Shown: positions 25,561 through 33,306 of the stretch, one piece after another
Layout: the number at the start of each line of letters is the position of its first letter
Numbering within the stretch: the first letter of the stretch is position 1
Source: Scatosoma sp002474405
GTDB lineage: Bacteria > Bacillota > Clostridia > Christensenellales > Borkfalkiaceae
Direction: 5' to 3'
Length of the DNA stretch: 64,000 nucleotides
NCBI GenBank assembly: GCA_937892545.1
Contig: CALAFO010000004.1
Location: 4,453 to 68,452 of the forward strand
Notes under the pieces: generated by a model
Told to the model about the DNA's origin: nothing
Seen by the model: the letters and a program-made list of their open reading frames with translations, nothing else
The model's database searches: none
Position numbers and translations under genes: made by a program

Positions 25561-25590
25561 AAAACTCTCCGCCCGAAAGAGTCTTTTTTT
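25561..25590 (-). terminator. Probable terminator after cwlD
   Basis: Minus strand: ACTCT / AGAGT stem with a 9-base loop, followed by TTTTTCTTTTTT. The core stem is short but extended by A/T pairs. It lies about 80 bases past the cwlD stop codon. Confidence 0.5.
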
Positions 25591-25667
25591 GCGTATCTAC
25601 CATGGGTAGAATGTGATTTTTTCCAATATCGCCGCCGTTTTAATCCGAAAGCAGCCGTGCGGCGCCC

Positions 25668-26399
25668 TTATGCCGATTCTCCGTTTTGCGCAAAATAAGC
25701 GATTACCCCGTTTACGATTGCGCCGGCAAGCTCCTTTTTAAATTCGTCGGAAGTTAAAAGCGCTTCGTCTTTCGAGTTGGAAAGAAATCCGCATTCCACC
25801 AGCGCCGAAGGATATTCGCTGCAGGAAAGCATGAAAAAATCGCCCGTGGCTTTCGTGCGTTTCGGCACGCCTCTGCCGCCGTAAAGTTTATTGAACGAAA
25901 TCTGCAACGCTTCGGCGAGATTCGCTCCTTCTTCGCTGCCTTTCAGATAAAACGCCTGCCCCCCGCGCGAAAACGAAGAGGGATAATAATTCTGATGTAT
26001 CGAAATCACGGCGGCGGGGCGCGCTTCGTAAATAATTTCGCGGCGTTTTTGCATATCGCGTTTTTTAAACCCTTTCGCAGTGGTGCCGTACAGTCCTTCC
26101 GCCGTCTTTCTCGTCAGCACGACTTCGAACCCCGCCTCGCGGAATTTTTCCGCCGTCAGATACGTGATTTCCAGATTCAGCTCGCTCTCCTTCACGCCCG
26201 TTGTTTTTCCCGTAACACCGCCGTCTATTCCGCCGTGCCCCGCGTCCAGCACGATTTTTGCGTTCGTTACCGCCATCGCCGCCGCAGGGGCAACAAGATT
26301 GTGCAGACAAAGATAAAACGCGGCGATTTCCAGCAGGACAAGCGCCGCGCACAGGACAGAATAAAATTTTTTACGATTGCTTCCCGTCTTTCGCGTCAT
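25668..26399 (-). CDS. cwlD: N-acetylmuramoyl-L-alanine amidase, CwlD-like
   Basis: The 243-residue protein has an N-terminal membrane anchor or signal (about 12-33) and an Amidase_3 domain with its zinc ligands: His55 in IVLDAGHGGIDGG, Glu71 in KESELNLEI and His135 in ISIHQNYYP; the catalytic Glu202 is in ALVECGFLSN. The length and the single domain without binding repeats match CwlD, which removes the peptide from muramic acid for spore cortex muramic-lactam formation. Whether this organism sporulates cannot be judged here. The gene follows a DeoC-like gene at 29 bases and is probably the second gene of that operon. Confidence 0.88.
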   Translation of the reverse strand: MTRKTGSNRKKFYSVLCAALVLLEIAAFYLCLHNLVAPAAAMAVTNAKIVLDAGHGGIDGGVTGKTTGVKESELNLEITYLTAEKFREAGFEVVLTRKTAEGLYGTTAKGFKKRDMQKRREIIYEARPAAVISIHQNYYPSSFSRGGQAFYLKGSEEGANLAEALQISFNKLYGGRGVPKRTKATGDFFMLSCSEYPSALVECGFLSNSKDEALLTSDEFKKELAGAIVNGVIAYFAQNGESA

Positions 26400-26428
26400 A
26401 CCCTATCGTATGCGCCGGCAAGCGCCGT

Positions 26429-27430
26429 TTATACGTTTTCCGGCGTTTTCGCGTCGGTTTTTTCCTGCGATTTTACCGAAAAGTTTTCCGAAAGTTTTTC
26501 GGCGTCGGCACTCTGCTTTTCCGCTTCCTTTCCCGCCTTTTCCCTTTCGAGCGCTTCCCGCGCCGCTTCCGCAAAAAACGAACCGTCCGCCGCCGGCACC
26601 GCAAACGAACAATTTTCCGCTTCCGCCAGAAGCTCCGCACGGATTTTCCCGCACGCGCCCGCGCTCACCGCAATGCTTTCCGCACCCGCGGCAATCATCG
26701 TTTTAAAATCGGCTGCCGTCTCCACACCCGTAACTTCCAGCATACAGGTATCTTTTAAAAACGTGCGCAGTTCCGCCGCCCCCGCGAAAAACGGCACCGA
26801 CAAATACTTCGCGCCGTAATCCGCCGCAAGCCCGGCGATTTTCTTCCACGCCGTTTTTTCCGTGCTTGCGGCAACATTTTCGGGCAACGCCACGGTAACG
26901 GGGCGCTTTTTCACCGCCTTGCACACCTTTTTAATCTCCCGCTTCGTTTCGCCCGTTTTTCCCGTCTGCACCGCGGAGGGCGATAAAATCAGCGTGATTC
27001 TCCCCGCGCCGTCGCGCAAAGCCCGCTTCGCTTCGTACCGTTTCACCCGCCACGAAGTTTCGCCGTTGCCGCCCACAATCGCGTCTGCCGCAGCTCCTCC
27101 CGCCAGCGCGTTTCTCGCCGCCGCCACCTTGTTCGGAGGAACGCGCAAAGCAAGCGATTTCACGCCGCGCGCCGCCTCGGCGCACTTCGAAATTTCCGCC
27201 GCGGAAAGTTCTTCGGGCGGCAGAATCACCGTCTTTTTCAACGCCGCCAGCACCTCGTCCACACGCTTTTTGCGTTTGAAAACGCAATATTCTTCCGCTT
27301 CCGCCGGCGAAAGCACGATGCTTGCGCCCGTAAAAGCCGTGCCGCGAGCCCCCGCCGCCGTTGCCGAAGCCGTCCTTGTGCCCGCCGTTTTTTCCTCCGC
27401 CGCTCCCGCGGTTTTTAATAAATTTTCCAT
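26429..27430 (-). CDS. DeoC-fold (deoxyribose-phosphate aldolase-like) protein lacking the catalytic residues
   Basis: The central part reads like a divergent TIM-barrel aldolase of the DeoC family: A-L-R-V-P-P-N-K-V-A-A-A-R-N-A-L, a middle I-T-L-I-L-S-P-S-A-V-Q-T-G, then Y-L-S-V-P-F-F-A-G-A-A-E-L, L-E-V-T-G-V-E-T-A-A-D-F-K-T-M-I-A-A-G-A-E-S-I-A-V-S-A-G. In DeoC the matching places are D-E-[IV]-D-M-V-I, K-T-S-T-G and K-[AP]-S-G-G; here the Schiff-base Lys and both helpers are replaced (Ser, Glu and Leu). A charged tail follows (about 265-333). ATG 27430 is chosen; the frame is also open to a TTG at 27481, and neither has a strong RBS. It is probably not an aldolase; its role is unknown. Confidence 0.65.
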   Translation of the reverse strand: MENLLKTAGAAEEKTAGTRTASATAAGARGTAFTGASIVLSPAEAEEYCVFKRKKRVDEVLAALKKTVILPPEELSAAEISKCAEAARGVKSLALRVPPNKVAAARNALAGGAAADAIVGGNGETSWRVKRYEAKRALRDGAGRITLILSPSAVQTGKTGETKREIKKVCKAVKKRPVTVALPENVAASTEKTAWKKIAGLAADYGAKYLSVPFFAGAAELRTFLKDTCMLEVTGVETAADFKTMIAAGAESIAVSAGACGKIRAELLAEAENCSFAVPAADGSFFAEAAREALEREKAGKEAEKQSADAEKLSENFSVKSQEKTDAKTPENV

Positions 27431-27514
27431 ATCGACCTGATTATGCGGCAAAATCCGCGCGGTTATTCCTTTTTTTGCCAAATTGTGAAAAAACTTTTGC
27501 GTTACAATGGTGCC

Positions 27515-27835
27515 ATGGCACGTTACGATTTTCGCTTATACTTTTGTATTTCTGCAACGCAAAGCAATCTCGCGCTCGGTTTCTGGGCGATGGCGGGCTT
27601 GTTCTGCGCATGTTTTTTTCTGATTCACCTGTTCCGCTGGGCCGCGGCGTACTTTTTAGCATACAAACGCGGCACAAAACGGCAGTCCCCGCCGCCCGCG
27701 CCGCCGCAGAAACCGCCCGAAAAGAAGCCCCGCCCCGCCGAAAAACAGCCCGAAAAAATTTATTATATCGTAGAAAAAAAGAAAAAGCGGGAAAGTCCGA
27801 AATACTCCGAGCCGAAAGAATTCCGCTTCAAGTAA
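27515..27835 (+). CDS. Small membrane protein with a proline- and lysine-rich tail, unknown function
   Basis: From ATG 27515 the 106-residue protein has one or two hydrophobic segments (about 20-45, L-A-L-G-F-W-A-M-A-G-L-F-C-A-C-F-F-L-I-H), then a P/K-rich linker (P-P-P-A-P-P-Q-K-P-P-E-K-K) and the ending Y-Y-I-V-E-K-K-K-K-R-E with E-P-K-E-F-R-F-K. A TACAAT hexamer lies 7 bases before the ATG and no ribosome site is visible, so the message may be leaderless. It diverges from the DeoC-like gene with an 84-base gap. The ordered tail and strong bias argue for a real gene, but I know no function. Confidence 0.6.
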   Translation: MARYDFRLYFCISATQSNLALGFWAMAGLFCACFFLIHLFRWAAAYFLAYKRGTKRQSPPPAPPQKPPEKKPRPAEKQPEKIYYIVEKKKKRESPKYSEPKEFRFK

Positions 27836-27879
27836 TTTCGTCTTTTCCGCCGGCGCGCAGCCCAGTTTTCGCCGCGTCG

Positions 27880-27938
27880 CCTGTTTGCGACAGTCCGTTT
27901 ACGACAGTCTTATCACAACAGCCTGTTTACGGCAACTG
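27880..27938. repeat. Degenerate ~14-base tandem repeat
   Basis: Units CCTGTTTGCGACAGT, CCGTTTACGACAGT, CTTATCACAACAG and CCTGTTTACGGCAACTG follow each other between the small membrane protein gene and rsfS (convergent ends). Each contains a short CTGTT / AACAG-like dyad. It may act as a poor terminator. Confidence 0.4.
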
Positions 27939-27948
27939 TATCGCGTGC

Positions 27949-28332
27949 TTAATCTTCGTATTTTTCAAGATTTCCGCCGTCCGCCCACAGCCGTTCGAGG
28001 TGGTAAAACAGCCGCGTTTCGTCCTGCATGATATGCACGATCACGTCGCCGTAATCGAGTACCGACCATCTTCCGTCGCGCATACCTTCTTCGCGCACCG
28101 GCGAAAGCGAAAATTGCTTTTCCATCTGTTCTTCCACATACTCGCCCATCGCGCGCACCTGCGTGGAAGAAGTTCCGCTTGCAATTACGAAATAATCGCA
28201 CAGCGACGATTTTTCGCGCACATACACCGTGGCGATATCTTTCGCCTTTTTTGCGGAGAGCGCCCCGCAGATTGCCTGCGCAAGTTCTTTGCTGGTGGCT
28301 TCGTTCGCGTTTTTCTTTTCTTCGTTTTCCAT
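27949..28332 (-). CDS. rsfS: Ribosome silencing factor RsfS
   Basis: The 127-residue protein has the RsfS/Iojap core: KKAKDIATVYVREKSSLCDYFVIASG in DUF143 form, S-S-T-Q-V-R-A-M-G-E-Y-V-E-E, E-G-x-R-D-G-R-W-S-V-L-D-Y-G-D-V-I-V-H-I-M and F-Y-H-L-E-R-L-W. RsfS binds ribosomal protein uL14 and blocks subunit joining in starvation. It is 24 bases downstream of the NadD-YqeK gene, a neighbourhood (nadD-yqeK-rsfS) conserved in Bacillota. Confidence 0.95.
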   Translation of the reverse strand: MENEEKKNANEATSKELAQAICGALSAKKAKDIATVYVREKSSLCDYFVIASGTSSTQVRAMGEYVEEQMEKQFSLSPVREEGMRDGRWSVLDYGDVIVHIMQDETRLFYHLERLWADGGNLEKYED

Positions 28333-28356
28333 ATCCGTAGCTCCTGTTTGTTGTTT

Positions 28357-29526
28357 TTATTTTTTTCCGCCCGCAATTTTCCGTTCGGCGTCCTCGTATG
28401 CTTCGCAGGTAAGCGGATAAATCTCGCCGCCCTGTTCTTCCAGGTGGCAAAGCGTTTCCCTCAGCGCTTCGAACGTCGTGAAATCCAGCGAATTTTCCTC
28501 GGCGTAAAACAGCTTACGAAGTTCTTTCACGCCGGGATAGTCCCTGCCGTCCTCCACCATATCGGCAAGAAAAATCAGCTGTTCCAAAAGGCTCATTCCC
28601 GCTCTGCCGCTGGTATGGTATCGTATGGCGTTTAAAATTTCTTCGTCCGTAATCCCGTAGGCATGTTCCGCCGCATATGCGCCCGTAAACTGATGCAGAA
28701 CGGGTTCCGGCACGGGGCGGGGCACGCCGTCCGGCAATGCAAATCCGTCCAGAAGCGGAGAGGAAAGCGGCAGATTTTTCGCGCAATCGTGAAACAGCGC
28801 CGCGGTAACCGCCTGCCGTTCGGGCAGATGCAACCCCGCGGCTTTTTTCGCCGCGGCAACCGCCACGCGCAACGAATGTTCCCGCCGCGAAGGCTTTTCC
28901 ATTGCAAACGCTTCGTGCGCGTTCGGTATTTCGTACAGCCTGTGCGCCCTGATGTATTCCGCCACGGCGGCGCCGCACAGCGCGGAAGTATCGTCGCCCG
29001 CGGCGGCTTTTACGCGCGCTTCGGTGGAAGAAACCGAAGAAGCCTTGTAATTCACCGTTTCGAAACGTTTTTTAAACCGCGCGAAAAACTTCGCCTGTTC
29101 CTCTTCCCGCCACTTCTCGCTTTCTTCCGCGCGGTCGCACACGGCAAGGTCGGCGTATCCAAGAATCTCTTCCGGGTTTTTCCACGTGGGAAAATCCCGC
29201 AACATATCCGTCCCCACCAGAAAATACAGCGTATCTTCGGGATAAGTTTCGGCAAAATGCCGGCAGGTAAGGTACGTGTAACTCACCCCCCCGCGGGAAA
29301 TTTCGTAATCGGAAACAATCGCCTGCGGCACGTTTTTAAACGCCTCTTTCAGCATCGCCGTGCGGTGCGCGTCGTCGGCAAGCACTCTGCCCCGTTTATG
29401 CGGCGGCACGTACGCGGGCAGCACAAACACGCGATCGAGCTTAAGCGACGAAATCGCCGCTTTCACCAGAGCGATATGTTCGATATGCACCGGATCGAAC
29501 GATCCGCCGAAAATGCCCGTTCTCAT
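28357..29526 (-). CDS. nadD: Bifunctional nicotinate-nucleotide adenylyltransferase / YqeK-type HD hydrolase
   Basis: The 389-residue protein joins two enzymes that are usually separate neighbours. Residues 1-200 are NadD: GIFGGSFDPVHIEH (4-17), Y-V-P-P-H-K (39-44) and the S-S-T-E-A-R motif (166-171); it makes deamido-NAD from nicotinate mononucleotide and ATP. Residues about 210-389 are YqeK, an HD-domain phosphatase: R-E-H-S-L-R (His217), LFHDCAK (His246-Asp247), a further His304 in A-I-R-Y-H-T and A-D-M-V-E-D (321-326). YqeK cleaves Ap4A-type nucleotides. The start at 29526 follows GAGG about 11 bases upstream. A strong promoter precedes it. Confidence 0.94.
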   Translation of the reverse strand: MRTGIFGGSFDPVHIEHIALVKAAISSLKLDRVFVLPAYVPPHKRGRVLADDAHRTAMLKEAFKNVPQAIVSDYEISRGGVSYTYLTCRHFAETYPEDTLYFLVGTDMLRDFPTWKNPEEILGYADLAVCDRAEESEKWREEEQAKFFARFKKRFETVNYKASSVSSTEARVKAAAGDDTSALCGAAVAEYIRAHRLYEIPNAHEAFAMEKPSRREHSLRVAVAAAKKAAGLHLPERQAVTAALFHDCAKNLPLSSPLLDGFALPDGVPRPVPEPVLHQFTGAYAAEHAYGITDEEILNAIRYHTSGRAGMSLLEQLIFLADMVEDGRDYPGVKELRKLFYAEENSLDFTTFEALRETLCHLEEQGGEIYPLTCEAYEDAERKIAGGKK

Positions 29527-29576
29527 TGCCCGTTTTTTCTCCTCGTTCCGCCGTAAATTTTCGCGGCGTTTTATAC

Positions 29577-29605
29577 ATTATACCGCATTTTCCGAAATTT
29601 TTCAA
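29577..29605 (-). promoter_or_regulatory. Promoter of nadD-yqeK / rsfS
   Basis: Minus strand: TTGAAA (29600-29605), 17-base spacer, TATAAT (29577-29582), 51 bases before the start codon. Confidence 0.8.
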
Positions 29606-29634
29606 GTTTATATGCGCGGTTTTCGGGCAAAAAT

Positions 29635-30576
29635 ATGCTTATGAAAAATTATATGAAAAAAAGCGCCGAAATTTCGCACGTATTTTTTACCTTCGCTTTC
29701 TCGTTTTTATTGTTTTTGTGCTTTTTCCGCTACTTGCGGCTGTCCGTCGTCCTCTCCGTCCTGTTCGCGCTTGCCGCCGCCTGCTGCGCCGCCGCGCTTC
29801 TTGCCGCGTTTCTCGGCAGAAAGCGCCGGAAATCTTTGTTTTCGCTGCGTGCGGAAAAAGAAAAAAACGCGCTGGCGCTGTATCTTTCCGTCGTTTCCGC
29901 GAAAGACGTCGCTCAGTTTTTCAAAACGGCTTTTCCCGCGCGTTTTTCCTCCCTGCCGTACGCCCTCCCTTCCGTCGGCGAAAATTTATTTTACGCGCAC
30001 CTGCCTCCGCAAGCCGGAACGGAAGAAAAAAACGGCGCCGACTGTTTTTTCTCTTTCTCGGCAAAACCTTTCGGCACGGAAAAAAGCGAAACGCTGCTGC
30101 GCGCCCTCGGCAACGCGTCCGGACTTTCCGTGCCGCAATCGGGCGAAAACAAAAAATACACCGCGCGCGCAACGTTGTACTGCATTGCCGCAGACGAAGA
30201 AGCCGTCGCGCTTTTAAACCGTTTCGGCGTGCAATGCGTTACGATTGACGAAATTTTCGAACAGGCAAAAACCAACGCCGCGTTGCCGGAAGCCATAACC
30301 GCCCTTGCCTCCGAAAAAAAGCTCTGCGGCTTCCGATTTTGCAAAATCGGCAAAAAAACAGCCCGCGGACTGCTTGTTTCCGCGGAGATTCTGCTTTTCA
30401 CTTCGTTGTTTTCGCCCTTTCCGTACTACTACCGCGCCATGGGGCTGATTCTTCTCGCGCTCTCGCTCGCCGTGCGGTTGCTTGCCGTGCGCGCGCAGCC
30501 GCCGCAATTCCGCGGCAAAACCGCTCCGCCGGATGACGGCGAACCCGAAAACACGACGCCCGCCGGAACCGACTGA
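29635..30576 (+). CDS. Membrane protein of unknown function
   Basis: The up-to-313-residue protein (ATG at 29635 or 29641; no clear ribosome site) has two N-terminal helices (about 14-33 and 38-60), an R-K-R-R-K stop-transfer, a soluble middle of about 185 residues and a second helix pair at about 250-290, with a short P/T-rich tail. The middle has short conserved-looking stretches (A-K-D-V-A-Q-F-F-K-T-A, F-G-V-Q-C-V-T-I-D-E-I-F), but I recognise no family. It diverges from nadD-yqeK and converges on the NAD(P)HX dehydratase gene with only 2 bases between stops. Whether it is a channel, sensor or assembly factor is open. Confidence 0.65.
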   Translation: MLMKNYMKKSAEISHVFFTFAFSFLLFLCFFRYLRLSVVLSVLFALAAACCAAALLAAFLGRKRRKSLFSLRAEKEKNALALYLSVVSAKDVAQFFKTAFPARFSSLPYALPSVGENLFYAHLPPQAGTEEKNGADCFFSFSAKPFGTEKSETLLRALGNASGLSVPQSGENKKYTARATLYCIAADEEAVALLNRFGVQCVTIDEIFEQAKTNAALPEAITALASEKKLCGFRFCKIGKKTARGLLVSAEILLFTSLFSPFPYYYRAMGLILLALSLAVRLLAVRAQPPQFRGKTAPPDDGEPENTTPAGTD

Positions 30577-30578
30577 TT

Positions 30579-31499
30579 TTATAGTTCCAGAATCGCTTTG
30601 CCGATATTTCCGGAAATTTTCGTGGCGGTCAGCGCGTACTCGCTCACCTCTTTCGCCGCAATTTCCGTCGCCCTGCCCGCAAGATACGCGCCCGCGCACG
30701 CCGCGTCGAACAAACTCGCCCCGCTCGCCGCAATCGAAACAATCAAACCCGAAAGCGTATCTCCGCTGCCGCCTTTCGCCTGTCCGGAATTTCCCGTAGC
30801 GTTGAAAACCGCGCGATTTTCCCCGCAAATCAGCGTTTTCGCCCCCGAAGCGCCTTTCAAAAGCACCGCCACGCAATTCTGCGCGGCGTATTTTTTCGCT
30901 TCTTCCACGGCAAGTTCGCCGTCGTTTTTCAGCAGTTCGCGCATATTTTTTCCCGTCAGACGCGCAAATTCCGCCGGATGCGGCGTAATCAGCACGGCGC
31001 ATTTTTTCGCACGGAATAACTCCGCGGCGCCCCGCACGCCGTACGTTGCCGCAATCGAATTCAATCCGTCGGCGTCCAGCAGCAATTTTCCGCCGTAATT
31101 TTTCAGCAGATACGCAATTACTTTCGCCGCGGATTTCGTATTTCCCATACCCATCCCCGCGGCAATCGCGTCGTATCGCAAAATATTCCGCAATCTTTTT
31201 TCGTCAAGCTTCCATTCGCCGCCGCGGCACGCGGAAAACAACAGCGCCTCCGGCACCCTGCCCGTTAAACAAAGCCGCAATTTTCCGGGCACGAACAGCG
31301 CCGTATACCCCGCGCCGCCGCACAACGCGGCTTGCGCCGCAAGCACCGCCGCCCCGCCGTAACGCATGCACCCCGCCGCTATCGCCGCTCTTCCGTAATC
31401 GCCTTTGTTCGAAACGGCTCTTCTCGGCGGCAGCGCCGCTTTGACATCCGCCGCATTCAGAACGCGTATCCCGTCAGAAACACGAATTTCGTCCTTCAT
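30579..31499 (-). CDS. nnrD: ADP/ATP-dependent (S)-NAD(P)H-hydrate dehydratase
   Basis: The 306-residue product has the YjeF C-terminal (carbohydrate-kinase-like) domain: N-K-G-D-Y-G-R-A-A-I-A-A-G (phosphate strand), Y-G-G-A-A-V-L-A-A-Q-A-A-L, a D-A-D-G-L-N-S-I segment, V-L-I-T-P-H-P-A-E-F-A-R-L-T-G and the catalytic G-G-S-G-D-T-L-S-G. The epimerase half (NnrE) is absent. It repairs hydrated NAD(P)H. Start 31499 is chosen because GGAGG lies at proper distance; upstream codons of the same frame are low in family character. It lies downstream of birA, separated by 88 bases. Confidence 0.9.
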   Translation of the reverse strand: MKDEIRVSDGIRVLNAADVKAALPPRRAVSNKGDYGRAAIAAGCMRYGGAAVLAAQAALCGGAGYTALFVPGKLRLCLTGRVPEALLFSACRGGEWKLDEKRLRNILRYDAIAAGMGMGNTKSAAKVIAYLLKNYGGKLLLDADGLNSIAATYGVRGAAELFRAKKCAVLITPHPAEFARLTGKNMRELLKNDGELAVEEAKKYAAQNCVAVLLKGASGAKTLICGENRAVFNATGNSGQAKGGSGDTLSGLIVSIAASGASLFDAACAGAYLAGRATEIAAKEVSEYALTATKISGNIGKAILEL

Positions 31500-31587
31500 C
31501 CGCCTGCCTCCGTTTTCCCGCGCCGCACTTTTCGGCAGCTTTGCAGCTTTGCCCGCCGCACGGCACGGCGCCGCCGCGTACGCCTTT

Positions 31588-32367
31588 TCACGTCCGCATT
31601 TTAATAATTTCCGCCGCCGAATACAGTTTTTCCTCTCCGCCCACAAGCACGCGCAGTCTGCCGCACTCGTCCGCGCCTAAAATCCGCGCGATAAAACTGC
31701 CGCTTTCCGTAATCAGCACCATATTTTCGCCGACAAACCCGAACCGCGCGAGATACTCCCCGAAAATCCGCTTGTAGGTTTCCTCGTTTCCGGAACACAA
31801 ATCGGCGTAATTTTTCAACAGATTTTCAATCAAGCGCGCGCGCCACTTTTTCACGTTCTGTTTTTCGTCCGTTTCCAGCCATACGGAAGTCGCCGTGTTT
31901 TCCAGCTCTTCGGGTAAATCGTTTTCGATGTTCAGCCCGATGCCGCACACGCAGCAGATATCTTTATGCTTCCCGTCCGCTTCGCCCGCCGCAGGCTCCG
32001 AAAACGTATTTTCCGTTAAAATGCCGCAGATTTTTTTTCCGTTCACGAAAACGTCGTTCGGCCACTTGATTTTCGCCTGCAATCCGCCCTCTTCCAGCGT
32101 TCTGCACACCGCGGCGCACGTTCCCGCCATAATCAGAAACGATTTTTCCGCGGGAAAATTCGGGTAATACAACAGCGACGAAAGGTATACCCCGCCCTTT
32201 TCCGAGGAAAACGATCTGCCTTTCGTGCCCTTGCCGCCGCTTTGCTTCGCCGCCGTAACAATCAGGTTTTCGCCGTACTTCTTCATTTTATCCGCGTATT
32301 CCTGCGTGGAATCTATCCGCGAAAATTTTTTGATTTTTATCCGATCGGTGTTCATCGTGTCAGTCAT
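31588..32367 (-). CDS. birA: Biotin-[acetyl-CoA-carboxylase] ligase
   Basis: The 259-residue protein is a group I biotin ligase without the N-terminal DNA-binding domain. It shows the biotin/ATP loop SGGKGTKGRSFSS, G-G-V-Y-L-S-S-L-L-Y, K-W-P-N-D-V-F-V-N-G-K-K-I-C-G-I-L with the catalytic Lys, and a small C-terminal SH3-like domain. It attaches biotin to carrier proteins through biotinyl-AMP. The gene overlaps recX by 8 bases. The first ATG (32367) is very close to GGAGAGG; an ATG 12 bases further in is equally possible. Confidence 0.92.
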   Translation of the reverse strand: MTDTMNTDRIKIKKFSRIDSTQEYADKMKKYGENLIVTAAKQSGGKGTKGRSFSSEKGGVYLSSLLYYPNFPAEKSFLIMAGTCAAVCRTLEEGGLQAKIKWPNDVFVNGKKICGILTENTFSEPAAGEADGKHKDICCVCGIGLNIENDLPEELENTATSVWLETDEKQNVKKWRARLIENLLKNYADLCSGNEETYKRIFGEYLARFGFVGENMVLITESGSFIARILGADECGRLRVLVGGEEKLYSAAEIIKMRT

Positions 32368-33013
32368 CCTCTCCGTTACGGTATTTATCCGTCGCCGCCT
32401 TTGCCGTTTCTCCGTCGAACCCGCGCGAAATCAGCCGCCTGTACAACGCGGCAAGCGTTTTCCGATCCGCCGTCTTGCCCCGCATGTATTTATCCGCAAT
32501 CGCTTCCGCCGCCCGCGCTTCGTCCGGCGCCTCGTCCTCTCCCCCGTTCTCCGCAGCTTCGTCTATTTCCGAAAACGCCGCCTCTATCTCCGCTTCGGCA
32601 ATTCCCTTGCCGAGAAGCTCGTACTTAATCAGCCTCCGCCCCTTGCGTTTTCCCGCGGAAAGCGCATAGGTTTTCGCGTACGCCGTATCGTTGATAAACC
32701 CGTACGAACGTATCTTTTCAATCACATAGTTTTCCACCGTAGGCAGATACCCCTTGCCCTGCAGAAATTTGCGCACGTCCTTTTCCGTTTTCGCGCAGGC
32801 GGAAATATGCGTCAGCGCTTTATCCAACGCCGTATTCTTTTCGCTTTCGCCCTGCAGTTCGTCCAGCCGTTTTTCGTCGATCGTCTGCCCCGCTTTCAAT
32901 CGGTTTTTCACCGCCGTTTCCAGCGTAATGCCGCAATAAAATCTGCCGTCCACATACACGTTGCAGCGCCGTTTATCTTTGATTTGCGGCGTAATCGCCG
33001 TTATTTCGCCCAA
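32360..33013 (-). CDS. recX: Regulatory protein RecX
   Basis: The product of 217 residues from a TTG start (33013, AAGGA 5 bases upstream) begins LGEITAITPQ and shows the three-helix repeats of RecX: A-L-T-H-I-S-A-C-A-K-T-E-K-D-V-R-K-F-L, Y-G-F-I-N-D-T-A-Y-A-K-T-Y and K-G-R-R-L-I-K-Y-E-L-L-G-K-G-I. RecX modulates RecA filaments. An Asp/Glu-rich spacer (about 147-170) sits before the last repeat. The frame is open 37 codons further upstream but those overlap the promoter. recX, birA and nnrD form one leftward operon. Confidence 0.88.
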   Translation of the reverse strand: MGEITAITPQIKDKRRCNVYVDGRFYCGITLETAVKNRLKAGQTIDEKRLDELQGESEKNTALDKALTHISACAKTEKDVRKFLQGKGYLPTVENYVIEKIRSYGFINDTAYAKTYALSAGKRKGRRLIKYELLGKGIAEAEIEAAFSEIDEAAENGGEDEAPDEARAAEAIADKYMRGKTADRKTLAALYRRLISRGFDGETAKAATDKYRNGEDD

Positions 33014-33095
33014 AATCCTTCTCTCCGTTCTTCCGCAATTTTTTCCGCGCCGATACAGGCGCGTCGCTCCCGCGTTCCCTTCCGCTTCCAGCCAC

Positions 33096-33124
33096 AGTAT
33101 AGCCGTTTTTTCAAAAAAAGTCAA
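33096..33124 (-). promoter_or_regulatory. Promoter of recX-birA-nnrD
   Basis: Minus strand: TTGACT (33119-33124), 17-base spacer, TATACT (33096-33101), 83 bases before the recX start. Confidence 0.8.
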
Positions 33125-33215
33125 CCGCGCGGCGGCAACCGCGGCAAATCGGGCAAAATTTTTTGCGCTTTTTGCGGATTTTTCGATATTTCGCTCCGTT
33201 TATGCGTTTTTTTCG

Positions 33216-33244
33216 TTTACTTTTCGTCGGAAAAGTGATACAAT
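33216..33244 (+). promoter_or_regulatory. Promoter of the purine phosphoribosyltransferase gene
   Basis: TTTACT (33216-33221), 17-base spacer, TACAAT (33239-33244). Leader of about 56 bases, too short for a purine riboswitch. Confidence 0.75.
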
Positions 33245-33306
33245 TAACGGGTGTTTGAAAAAAACGGCAAACTTTTCGGTTGTCGCCGGACGGGAGGCAT
33301 CATCTT

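Larger units (their letters stand above)
25262..25667. other. Intergenic region upstream of the GT8 operon
   Basis: 406 bases with the GT8 promoter, an array of TCTCTACT-type repeats and the cwlD-side terminator (separate entries). A second TCTAC-N5-GTAGA palindrome lies at 25596-25610. No gene is supported. Confidence 0.65.

Noticed and set aside
26065..26819. Overlapping plus-strand frames across cwlD and the DeoC-like gene
   Set aside because: They are shadows of the two leftward genes, which carry clear family motifs.
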